Assembly (NCBI GenBank): GCA_035578905.1
Contig: JAQJVL010001204.1
Location: 124,001-188,000, forward strand
From: Stictocephala bisonia
Lineage: Eukaryota > Arthropoda > Insecta > Hemiptera > Membracidae
Length of the DNA stretch: 64,000 bases
Direction: 5' to 3'
In this document: in pieces, positions 21,661 through 31,990 of the stretch
Layout of the letters: each line of letters starts with the position of its first letter
Numbering within the stretch: the first letter of the stretch is position 1
Program-made: the position numbers and the translations under genes
The notes under the pieces: model-generated
The model's database searches: none
What the model was told of the DNA's origin: nothing
What the model saw: only the letters and a program-made list of their open reading frames with translations

Positions 21661-21790
21661 TGCCGTAAAAATAATTAACAAATTTTTGACAACGTCAAAT
21701 TACAGCAATGGCCAAGTCAAGCACAACATACAATACATAAAGTTCACTTCCTAGATACCAACTTCTTAAGTGCAACAACAATTGGCAATG
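21633..21790 (-). repeat. LINE-like 3' tail
   Basis: Read on the minus strand this ends ...ttacggcaataaacgataat then ttgattttgatttg, similar to the gaataaagatatttgattt ending of the LINE at 20078. Probably a short 5'-truncated LINE copy; its upstream limit is unclear. Confidence 0.4.
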
Positions 21791-22960
21791 ATAACATTAA
21801 CACATCAAATTATTTTCCATATGGCTAGAGAACATAGCAAAAACCAATGTAGCTGTCTGTGAAAGTGAAAATTCAACTGAAAGGGGGAATATAGTCTGAA
21901 TATGAAAATTGTACAAAGCTAATTGTGTGGGCTAAAATTAACAACTTATTTTTTAACATTTGTCGCAAAATATTTACCAAAATTTCGTCTAGTTTATTGG
22001 TGTCATGTTTTCTCACCTGATTTAAGCTTTTGCTCCTATAACCGATCTCAGATGACATTTAATGTACAGGGGAATGCCAGTTTTGGTTTCTGTATTTTAC
22101 TAAAGCTGAGTAGGAGGTCTTAATTAGTAACTAAACTCGTACTTATACATAGCAACAGGTTCATTCCTCCATTAGTAAAAAGTATGATCTGTCTATAAAC
22201 TACGTCCTGTCTACTGCTGTAAAACTCCAATACAGCTGATTACTAGCCACCCTATCTCAATGGCACTATGAGAGAAACATTGGTTAGAGTTGTTGAAACT
22301 TAATTTTACCCACAGTAGCTGGAAAGCATGATAACGTCTTAGAAATGTTCCACTGTATGTCTCTTAAGGAAGAAAGAACAACACCTCCTGAAGGGCAAGT
22401 GTAGCATAATAGATAGCTAGCTTTTCCAAATCAGCCCAACATCCTTAAATTGGTTTAGTTAGTTATATGAAAAAAGGAGCTAACATGTACTCTTGGAAGT
22501 CTCCAATCATTCCATAGAAAATGAGTTAGATGGGACGATAATCACTTTGCCAGATGGGAAAGTAGTTATGTCGATATTGGATGGCATCTACCCAGAATTT
22601 TATAAACATGCTAGCAATAAAGTAAAACCCTGGCTTTCTACATTTTCAATGAAATGCTACCAAATTGTCAAACACATTTAAATGAAAGTTTATGATGTTT
22701 AACAAATTTCTCACTCATCCTTAATCTCCTACTCTGAAAATTGTCTGAAAAGTTATCAACCTTCCTTCTAGTCTACTAGTTTTATTTTCTTTAACACTAT
22801 TTTAACTTCCTTCGTGTTTTTAGATTCCTTTAAGTTTCAACCAGGTGATGTGATATTAAACTGGTGATGTGATAAAAATCTTAACTGTTAAAAACTTCTC
22901 ATGAAATATGTTCATGTATTCAAATCACAAATAGAATGAAGTGATGAAAATTATACTTAC
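21791..22960. other. Intron 4, remainder, nothing recognised
   Basis: A 62-codon plus-strand frame at 22493-22681 has no recognisable similarity and no gene-like context, so I do not call it. Confidence 0.4.
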
Positions 22961-23024
22961 TGAACTCGTTAGTTCTTAGATTCACTGTAGGATCTTCATG
23001 AAAAATCCATGGTGGGTATCCTCC
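22961..23024 (-). CDS. GLB1: beta-galactosidase exon 4
   Basis: Codons 138-158 plus one base. It reads GGYPPWIFHEDPTVNLRTNE, directly continuing the exon 3 block (the family usually reads GG-L/F-P-x-W-L). The acceptor is ttctag and the donor gtaagt, phase 0 in and phase 1 out. At 64 bp it is too short for ORF-based prediction; the call rests on family similarity and matching phase. Confidence 0.9.
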
Positions 23025-23767
23025 CTAGAATGATGACACTCTAGTATTATACACTGCAGTAATAAATATGATAGGCCAAGAGATATACTTACATTTTTCA
23101 TGAACAACTTAATCACGTGCTTTGCAGTTAATTGGTTAATCTCACACTTTATGTTTACTTTTCACAATGATAGTAAATAAATTTGATCACCCGTGCTAAG
23201 ATGAATATAGTTTTGCTTATTTGTCTACATGGCAACAAATAATGTATTAGCAATAAAATATTGTACCTAGTTTTAATTAATCATGTTTTGCTAAAACATA
23301 GATTTGCTTTATTACATATTGATGAAAACTATTCACAGTCAATTTAATTTTAAATGTGCTTGCTTCCATTTTCTTTAATAACTACTTTTACTGTCATGCT
23401 ATTGTCTAATAAATTAATATGGTTCTTTTGTATATAACTATTCAAAAACAAAAGAGAATGTATAAGTTTAACCAAAAAAAGCAGATCAAATTACCAATAT
23501 TATGTTGCCTAACATAAAACTAGATTGAACAGTTCAGAATACCTGTTTGGAGGCAGTAAAAGAAGATGGCTAGCTAGTTTCAATTACCAAATAAAAACAA
23601 GGCATGTATAAACTGAGAAACATTGCATATATTTGATAAGAAATTTTATGTAAGATTGTAACAATAGTATAGCAAAGGAACTGCATTGAATTTGCTTGTA
23701 ATAGAAGAAAGTAACTTATTAAAATATAGCTTAAAGATGATCGTGATTCCTCGAGAAAAGTACTTAC

Positions 23768-24187
23768 AAGTCTGCAGCGGCTGTCTGCCATGTTGGTTTT
23801 AATCCCATAAGAATAATGTTATTTTCGAACTGGACATACAATCACACGTATTCAAACTAAACAGTTATTTTTAAACCGATTTATTCCAAACACATTGCAT
23901 TTGATCAAGAATAACATTGTGCATTGGAATTACTTTGCAAATTCCTAATTAGTTTTATAGAAAAAATATTTTTAAAAGTTTCCATTTTTACCTATTTTTC
24001 AAATTGAGGCAAATGTATTCTAAATATCAAAAGAAACCCAATTGCACACTATGACAAAGTTTAAAATGCCACCTCAAATATAACTTTTAGTCAATTAATA
24101 ATAAACAAAAAATAGGCATTTGCAAAGAACATTATTCTTATAGGATCAAAACCAACATCAACATAGCTGACAGCCTCTGCAAACTCT
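23768..24187. mobile_element. MITE with ~55-bp terminal inverted repeats
   Basis: The left end aagtctgcagcggctgtctg (continuing ccatgttggttttaatccca, taagaataatgtt) is mirrored at the right end, which reads aacattattcttataggatc ... gctgacagcctctgcaaact. The interior is AT-rich and non-coding. A half copy occurs at 47861. Superfamily not determined. Confidence 0.7.
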
Positions 24188-24389
24188 TAAACAAAATAAG
24201 CTTTCTCTTCTATTCTATAGGCCAGTGTCATATTAAATAATAATTATTAATATATAAGTATTTGTTATGGAAAGAAGATAAACTGTAGTAACAAAAATAC
24301 AAGCTGATGAAATTAGTAGTAGTATTATCAATGAGCCAGCAAGTGAGATGAATTTGAAATTATCAACGTGTATCACACTCACAAATTAT

Positions 24390-24700
24390 TCTCAGATATG
24401 AGACATTGAAACAACTTTGTGCATATTTTAAGGAGAATATGAATAATTATATGAGTGTAGAAGACCTGTGTAGTCTGGTTATGCTCAGAAAGGGCCTTTT
24501 ATTGATAGCCCAATAGTCAGGCCAACTGAGGGACCTACAGCTTTATGTGGAATCCAAACCCTGTAGTATTGATCTGATACTCATTGACTCAGCTCATTGA
24601 CTAGCCTGATACTCAGTTATCTCCCTTGCACTATATCAGACATTGTATACCACTCAACATAAACACACCAGGCTTCTCTACAGGGCTTACAGTTTAGTTG
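24390..24700 (-). mobile_element. SINE fragment (3' part), family A
   Basis: Shares with copies at 28560, 45341 and 54068 the segment whose plus-strand form here is gctcagaaagggccttttat, tgatagcccaatagtcaggc, then ggacctacagctttatgtgg and gtctgatactcattgac-like text. Probably the 3' half of a copy whose 5' half is at 25170-25290. Confidence 0.6.
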
Positions 24701-25169
24701 AGATTGTGATGTTGCAATGACCATGTTATCCATACAGAGTTTCACTGTTACTAACCAAATATAAAACATTGCTACCAGTGTTTACCTTTATAAATAGACA
24801 ACTCTTTTACTATTCATTATTTTATATGCAGAAGCAGCATCCAGATGGCTCCAAGGACTTTTAATTTTTGGGGGTTATTCCACCATGAGAAATTGATTAG
24901 CACCGGTCTCAACCCTAAGAAAATTCTAATTTCTGCCCCAGAGGCTCCTAGACTTAGCGACTTCTAGCAGAAAAAAATAATATGGAACCATTTCGATTTC
25001 TAGCAGAAAGTGAGGTATCAATATAGGTAATTATCTCCTAAACATAAATAGATTCATTTATTTATTATTAGATACCTACTAATAAATGCTTATTTGAGTG
25101 CAGCATGTGCAAGTGCGATGTATGTGGAATAGACAATAGAGTGGCTGACATCCATAAGACACAGAGTCT
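24701..25169. other. Intron 3 segment between SINE halves, unassigned
   Basis: Contains a duplicated cgacttctagcagaaa/cgatttctagcagaaa pair (about 24958 and 24998). Otherwise nothing recognised. Confidence 0.4.
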
Positions 25170-25290
25170 CAACTAAACAGTGAACAGTACTAGTGTCCAC
25201 GGTGGTAGCAAAACTTGAGCAGACACCATGTCAGTATTAAGAGGACAGAGCACAGAACCTATCGCCTATAATTTAAAGGTATTGGCCTGA
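25170..25290 (-). mobile_element. SINE fragment (tRNA-like head), family A
   Basis: The plus strand reads gtgtccacggtggtagcaaa ... tattaagaggacagagcaca, gaacctatcgcc. On the minus strand the end ggcgataggttctgtgctct resembles a B-box, and the same segment occurs at 34540-34610 and 45525-45590. It is separated from the 24390 fragment by about 470 bp, possibly a later insertion. Confidence 0.55.
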
Positions 25291-25568
25291 CCTTGTTATG
25301 AAGTTCAGGAAACTAACCAAAACTATTTGTAGCACTAAAGTCAAATCAAACAAAAACAATAACCAGTAAATATTGATTAGTGATGGAGTTGGTACGTGAG
25401 CCTCACTACCTTATATCTGTGGAATCTCTATTCGCTTTTACTTATTTTATTCGTAATAAGTATTTTTTTTTGTTTTCGTGTATAGTGCATATCCTATTTA
25501 AAACATCCTAATGCAAGGAAATCTGCTGTGAAAATAGTGAATTCTATAGAAGTAAATATTACACATAC

Positions 25569-25719
25569 CAGATCTCGTTCCGCACATATGTATGGTCCTG
25601 GCCTTACTATCACAAGAAGTCCCTGTTCCTCAGCAAGTCGAAAGAAGTGTAGGAAGTCTTTATCCCCAGTAAAGTCATATTCTCCTTGCTTTGACTCATG
25701 AAAACTCCATTCAATATAC
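25569..25719 (-). CDS. GLB1: beta-galactosidase exon 3
   Basis: The leading G completes codon 87, then codons 88-137 follow. It carries YIEWSFHE and GLLVIVRPGPYICAERDL, two hallmark GH35 blocks (the family usually reads RPGPYICAEW-D-GG; here Arg replaces the Trp after CAE). The acceptor is ccag (25723-25720) and the donor gtatgt (25568-25563). It is separated from exon 2 by a 15.4-kb intron that holds most of the repeats in the window. Confidence 0.93.
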
Positions 25720-26383
25720 CTGGCAATTAAACAAATTATTTAATAATTATAAAATATTTAAATAGAACGCAATATGTTTAATTATTTGGGACATATATAT
25801 TAATTATGGTTATCGTATATACTTTATGCCAATATAGAATATGGTACTAAAGAATCATAAATAAGGCAACTTAAATGGAACAATCGACTGAAATACTGGT
25901 AGTGTTTCCATGAACAGGGAATACAAAAAAGGAAAATCTGTTTAGAGGTTTATGATCACTTACATGAACTCAGAATACTACTTAGACAAATCAAGATTGG
26001 CGACTCAACAACACTTAGTTCTAGACAGACAATGGTTTAATTTATATTTCAAGGTGTAAATTTTGCATTTTGGGCAATTTAAGACAAATATTTTATTATT
26101 ATAATAAACATTTTTGGAAAAAAATACCCTTATTTTGGTCTCTTATTTAAGGCAATTTAGACTTTTATATAGTTTCCTGAGTTTTGTCTTTTATGGAATT
26201 TTTGTAAAATTAATTTGTGGCTTGGTAAATCAGTAAAATATTTGCATTTATTTTCGTTCACTACAATTTAACTGTTAATTCAATTTAAATATCAAATCAT
26301 AATTTTATGAAAAGTGTTATTTCATAGTATTTGTTTTGTTTGTTGACTAAATAATGACCTAAGACTAAACAGCGATAACGTCC

Positions 26384-27010
26384 ATGACATTTAATCTTTC
26401 AGCAGCTATTGAAAGTAAAGTTAATTTCCTTAGAATCCACATTGACAACAAAATTATATGGAAGAGCCACATATTGGAATTGACCAAAAAACTGGAAAGA
26501 ACCAACTTCCTGCTGTGTATACTGTTAGCTTCTGTTGATTACAACACATTGAGGACGGTTTACTTTGCATTCTTCTTCACCAGGATGACTCACAGCATAA
26601 TGCCATGGTGTTCTTCTCCTCACACAGACATTATTTTCAAATTTCAGAAGTCAGCAATCCGTATAGTCTGTAGCTTGGATCTCAGAGATTCTTGCAAAGG
26701 CTTCTTCAAGAGCCTTGGCAACTTGACCTTCCCTCCATGGTATGTTTTCACTGTAGGCCTACTGACCAAAGTGAAGAGCCGTTTGATACACCACCAAACA
26801 GAGGCCAGCTACACAGCCGTGACACTCAAAGTAAGCATAAATTAGACATTGCCCACTGCCGATTGAGAAAGACTCAAGCCTCTGATGCTAACCAGATTGG
26901 CATTTAACTCTACAACCCCCTTCCGCCTTGGTTAAAGCAGCTCCCATTGAAATGTTGTAGGACTCTGTTGAAGAAACCCCTTATAGAAAAGGAACTTTAT
27001 TCTTACTGAG
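26384..27010 (+). pseudogene. LINE reverse transcriptase C-terminal fragment
   Basis: 26384-26845 is open for 153 codons and reads ...VNFLRIHIDNKIIWKSHI (matching FLG-x-x-x-D-x-x-L-x-W-x-x-H), then YFAFFFTRMTHSIMPW and FQKSAIRIVCSL, the thumb region of Jockey/CR1-type RTs. After a frame change and a stop the C-terminal tail continues (YNPLPPWLKQLPLK, about 26908-26950; last stop near 27008). The catalytic palm is missing. A different subfamily from the 29-34 kb element. Confidence 0.75.
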
Positions 27011-27071
27011 TAGTTTCTTTTGACTAGAGACACATAAACGGCTATTTACTAGTAATATTTCTAGTAATATT

Positions 27072-27072
<1 letters not shown>

Positions 27073-27107
<35 letters not shown>
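27073..27107. repeat. Poly-T/poly-A run (~35 bp)
   Basis: A long T homopolymer following a duplicated ctagtaatatt (about 27047 and 27060). Compatible with the A-tail of a minus-strand retroposed fragment, or simple repeat growth. Confidence 0.8.
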
Positions 27108-27109
<2 letters not shown>

Positions 27110-28550
27110 TATTGATGATTGTACTTGTACACTGCCTTTGGCTACAGAATTAAATGAATTTGAAAAATTAACTTGACCAATATTTAAATTTTCAGTGGTA
27201 ATCATATATTTTTACAACATTAATTGTTTGAGTTTAGTACTTTTTTAAAGATCTCCATAATAACAATTTATGGATGCCAATAGAAACTACTTTTTTATAA
27301 TGAATGGTCTATCTTTGCATACTTAATTTGTTTAATTTTTTGTTATTTTATATATTTTGCATATTCTATTTAACGGTATGAAAGATATTGATTGTTAATT
27401 TTCTGGAGATAGGTATTCAATGCCTATTTTTGTGTGTTAAAAAAACAAATACAAAGTTAAAAAAAGTTGGGTGTGTATTAAAGTGGTTAGACCATATGTT
27501 ATATTTCATATTTTTTTCTGGCATTTATGTATATTTGTAATAGTTTTAAGGATACACAACTTTATGATGTATCCCGTTATTTAAAGTGTATAAAACTGAT
27601 ATGGTTTGATTCTACATGTGATATTAAATGAAATTTGACATTAGATAGTAACACCCAAGACAAGAGTTACTTCGAAACACTGTGTTCAATTTTTTAACAC
27701 ATGAAGCTTTTGAAATCTCCAACAAACTGATAATCATGATCAATTCAACAAATAACTTACAAACCACAGTTGGAAGATGTATCATATAAACCTCGTCTAG
27801 ATCATCAATGTCTTTTATCTGAACAAAATAGTTGTAATACAATATTTAACTACATTATTTCAAATTTTAAAAGGTAATTGAAAAGCCAATTTGTGTAGTT
27901 TTCCTACAAGGGAACATATTGTATATTGGCTGTAGACTTTTTATAGTGGAGAATGATTAACTATCCCATTATTTGCTGAATTATTTATTTTATCAGATTG
28001 CTATCTTTTTCTAGATAAGATTTCAACCATTTAGCTACTGTAACTTAATTAAAGAAGAAATAATAAGAAAACACAGAGTAAATTAATTTCGCCATCCAAA
28101 AGGAATGAAATAAGGAAGAATTGGAAAGACTTAGCTGACAACAATATACTGTATATAGTAAGTGATTTGGAGGTTGAGAAGTTGTCTACACCAAGTTAAT
28201 TTGGATCACAATCAAAACGGAACAATGGCAGGAAGTTGCAAATGAAGAAAACCTGTTTATCATATGATTTTACTTTTACTTTTTAAAGCATTACATAACT
28301 TTGTTTTTGAAAATATGATGTATTGTCCTCAAGATAACCATTTTTTTTTTTAAATATCCCAATAGAAATTTTGTAAATACTGTACCCAAATTTCAAAATG
28401 TTACTAATCTAGTACCTCAGAATGTTGCCTTAGATTATGAGAATTAGGCACAGATCTAAACAAGCAAAACCTAGTATGTTTGTAAAATTAAGTGGTACCA
28501 TAAAAATTTATTAAATCTGCAAACAGACTTTTTTTTAATTAACCTTCTTA
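27108..28550. other. Intron 2 segment, nothing recognised
   Basis: AT-rich; no coding or repeat structure seen. Confidence 0.5.
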
Positions 28551-28559
28551 TTCTTACAT

Positions 28560-28908
28560 ATGATATACTGACTCAACTTTGTGTGTATTTTAAGTGAATA
28601 ATTATATGAATTTTATTTTAAGAATATGATTATATTTTAAGAATATTAATGATTACATGAGTGTGGATGACCTGTTTAGTCTGGTTACTAACTGAATTCT
28701 ACTGTTCCTCAGAAAGAGGCATTTATTAATAGCCCAATGGCCAGGGCAACAAAGGGATCTACATCATTATGTAATTTACAAACCACGTATTATTGGTCTG
28801 ATTTTCAGCTAATTTACAAGCCTGATTACGGTAGCACTTCTCTCCCCTAAACAACATCTTGATAATGACTAACCTAACATTCTATCAGACTTCTCTAGTA
28901 GTGTTCAC
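28560..28908 (-). mobile_element. SINE family A, 3' part, split by the LINE
   Basis: Matches the 24390 copy from aactttgtgtgtattttaag through tgagtgtggatgacctgttt, cagaaagaggcatttattaa and tagcccaatggccagggcaa, and the 45341 copy at tctgattttcagctaattta. It stops at gttcac (28903-28908), after which LINE sequence begins; SINE-like sequence resumes at 34451 with the same gttcac. Confidence 0.6.
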
Positions 28909-28912
28909 GCCG

Positions 28913-28937
28913 ATAATAATAATAATAATAATAATTT
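28913..28937 (-). repeat. (ATT)n 3' tail of the LINE
   Basis: Simple repeat ataataataataat following gccg. On the minus strand the element ends ...ggcaaataaaaattattatt(att)n, a normal end for several LINE groups that terminate in short tandem repeats. Confidence 0.8.
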
Positions 28938-29087
28938 TTATTTGCCACACAAATTTTACATCATTGACAATGTCATAGCAGCAGCTATTGCAATAGCTTG
29001 TGTCATACATACTAATTACTAAAATTAGACTATTTATGAATCTACCAGTAGACTTTAAAGTCAAATTAGTAATAAAAAATGTGTACT

Positions 29088-30815
29088 TTAAAAATTAAGG
29101 TCAATTGCGTTAAAAAATTCATCTAAATTGTAAAATGGGTTTTTTAAAAGCCAGAAGTAAAATTTATTTTTGAATTCAGAAAAAGAGTACTGATTAATTT
29201 TAGGTTCCAAAAAATTGTAAATTTTAAGGGACAATACTATATGACTATGCAGAGTCTTATTCAAACGATAAAAGTCAATTTTAGCATTTTTCTTTCCACG
29301 TGTATTATAGTTATGGAAAGATTGTTTGAATTTTAAAAATTCTGAATTTGTAATAGTATAAGTAACCAAGTCAAATATGTAAAGATTTATAATGGTTTGA
29401 AATTGGAAATCAATAAAAAGTGGTTTGCAGTGTTCTCTGGAGTCACATTTCTTAAGAACTCTTAAAGCTTTTTTTTTTTAAAGTTAATAGTTCTTTAATT
29501 CTGGTACAATTACCATAAAGAACTAAACCGTACCTGAATACAGACTGAAAATATGCAAAATAGGCTGTTCTTATATAATTTTTTGGTACAATATCGTTCA
29601 ATCTATTTAAAAGATAAATTACCCTTGATAGTCGTTTATTTAAATAGTCTATGTGATCGTTCCAGGTTAGCTGATTGTCAATATAAACCCCCAGAAATTT
29701 AATCGAATCCACAAAATTTTCATCCAATGAAATAGAACTAGGCTTAAGATGAAATAGTATGTTTTTTGTTTTATTACAATTAAGCAAAAATCCATTTGAA
29801 TTAAACCAATTTAAAGCTTTAGAAAGAGTCTCATTAGCCATAATTTCCAGATCATTAATGTTTTTGCTTACGTTAAAGAAAGTTGTGTCATCGGCGTAAA
29901 GAATAATTTTAGAATCAGTTGTCGATGGAAGATCATTGATATACATCAAAAATAGGAGGGGACCCAGGACAGAGCCCTGTGGGACACCCCACTCCACTTT
30001 CAATTCTTTTGACCACCTTCCATTGACACAAACGGTTTGCCTACGGTTGTTTAAATAGGATTCAAAAAATTTTAAAGGTGGTTTACAGAAACCATAATGT
30101 TTTAATTTTGCAATTAGAATTTTACTTTCAACACAATCAAAAGCCTTGCTCAGGTCACAAAAAGTGGCCTGCGCAAAGGCTTTGTCTTCAAAAGATAGGT
30201 GAATTTGTCTGACTAAGTTATCTAAAGCATTGAACGTTGATCTACCCTGTCTAAAGCCGAATTGTGATGAATTAAAAATATTATTGTTTTCTAAAAATGA
30301 GTAAATTTGTTTGTATACTAACTGTTCAATTAATTTTCCAAGTACCGGGATTATTGATATAGGTCGATAGCTCTGAGGATTGTGTTTTGGTCCATTTTTG
30401 TAAATTGGGCATACACGAGAAATTTTAAGTTGATTGGGAAAAATGCCATCACTAAGCAGACGATTTACACATACTGCTAGAGGTTCAGTCAAACCAACAA
30501 TAATTCTTTTCAGTAAATTGTTTGACATATTATAAAAATCATTACTATCTGAATTTTTCATATTTTTAACAGCATCAAGAAGATCCTTTTCTGTTACTGC
30601 TGACCATTTAAAATGATTTAAACTATTATGGGTAGACCTACTGTCATCACTTAAAAGGTTTGGCAATTTACAATTTGTTTTCATTTTTATTTCCCTAACT
30701 GAATTAATAAAATACCTGTTCAATACATCAGGTTCAATGTTAGGCTCACTTTTCTTGTTGACTTCTGTGTTATATTTAATAACATCCCATGCAGCTTTGC
30801 ATTTGTTTTTGCTAA
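29088..30815 (-). pseudogene. LINE ORF2, reverse transcriptase half (frameshifted)
   Basis: Reverse transcriptase for target-primed reverse transcription. 30723-29452 holds the fingers and palm blocks in order: SRVCPIYKNG, YRPISIIPVLGKLIE, SQFGFRQGRSTFNAL, ATFCDLSKAFDCVE (catalytic Asp), GVPQGSVLGPLLFLMYINDL, KIILYADDTTFF (YADD box), and FLGVYIDNQLTWNDHI in the thumb. A one-base change in an 11-base T run at 29469-29479 shifts the frame; the C-terminal tail (YNTRGKKNAKIDF and a final F-K-x-K-x-x-F-W-L helix) continues at about 29445-29088. Homopolymer position makes either recent decay or a sequencing error possible. Confidence 0.85.
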
Positions 30816-31990
30816 CTTCAATTTAACATTTGTGACAAACTTTGCTTCATTAATAGATTTTCTGTATTGATGTTTTAATTTTGCAAAACTTAATTTAATA
30901 TCACAATTGTTTTTATCATTATTACATTTCATTAGACAATCTAAAAATAACAATCTATTTTTCATTTCAGCCAATTCAAATGTATACCAATCCTGGTTCA
31001 ACTTTTTTTTCTTTGGTTTTTCAGTTTTCACTTTAATAGTTCTTGAGTAATAATTTAAATGATTTGTTATAACATTAAATATGTGTAAAAACATAGTATC
31101 TGACGATTCATAACTACACTTGTGTAGCAAGAATGACCAGTCATGTGAGGCTAAACATGAAGATAAAGCTTCTATATTTTTCTTAGGCAAGTAAAATTTT
31201 ATCTGGTAGTGCTTTGATGTTGTAAAACTGTCATTGAAATTAGAATTATTTGAATTAAAATCTGTTTGAACCAAAATTCCATCATAGTCGGAAAAGGGAA
31301 AGTGAAAAGTTGTTACAATTTGAATTTTTAAATGTTGTTTTAAAATAAAAATATTATCTAGGCAATTGTTGCCTCTAGTAGGTGTGTTATTATAGTGATA
31401 AAAATTATATTGTTTAAACAAGTTAAGCAGCTCCCTTGAGGTTTTGCTATTTTTTGTCACATCAAAACTACCATTAAAATCACCCCCTATTAGAATATCA
31501 TAATAGTTCCATTGTGACATAAAATTTAAAAATAATTCTAGAATTCTAAGGAATTGATAAGGATCACCATTAGGAGAGTGATAGACAGAAACTACAATGG
31601 TTTTAGTGCTATCCAGAAATGCTGCCGATGCTTCAAAATTTAGTTCCTCACAAAATTGGCTCACATCACACATCCTTGAAATTAAATTATTATGAACAAA
31701 TATAGAGGAACCACCTCTAATGTGATTTGTTCTACAGTAAGCATCAGCACAATGGAACTCGCAAGGAAAGGATAAATTAATTTCATTTGTTAACATCCAG
31801 TGTTCAGTTAAACAAATAACTGAAATATTAGAATCAATTAAGAAACATTCCAAAGCATGAACTTTTTTCTTTAGCCCTTGAATATTTAAAAATATTATGT
31901 TAAAACTAGAAAAAGAAAAAGATTGGTCTACATTGACTGACTGATTTGTACAAGTTAGTGATTTACTAGGCCTACTAAATATACTGTTTT
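30720..31990 (-). pseudogene. LINE ORF2, endonuclease half (frameshifted)
   Basis: APE-type endonuclease that nicks target DNA. The frame is open from about 31980, just overlapping the end of ORF1, with no obvious ATG: NIIFLNIQGLKKKVHALECF, then ICLTEHWM (catalytic Glu), a GGSSIFV block, VVSVYHSPNGDPYQF, ILIGGDFNGSF (D-x-N), RGNNCLDNIFI and FPFSDYDGIL (SDYD where many have SDH). The frame runs to a stop at 30720-30722, but the sequence from about 30815 down makes sense in the next frame (NKCKAAWDVIKYNTE), so one base has been lost near 30822, in a short A run. Otherwise intact. Confidence 0.8.

Noticed and set aside
22493..22681. 62-codon plus-strand frame with gene-like composition
   Set aside because: No motif and no flanking signals; too short to call.
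26981..27205. Minus-strand frame with a lysine run
   Set aside because: The lysines come from translating the poly-T tract; no gene evidence.
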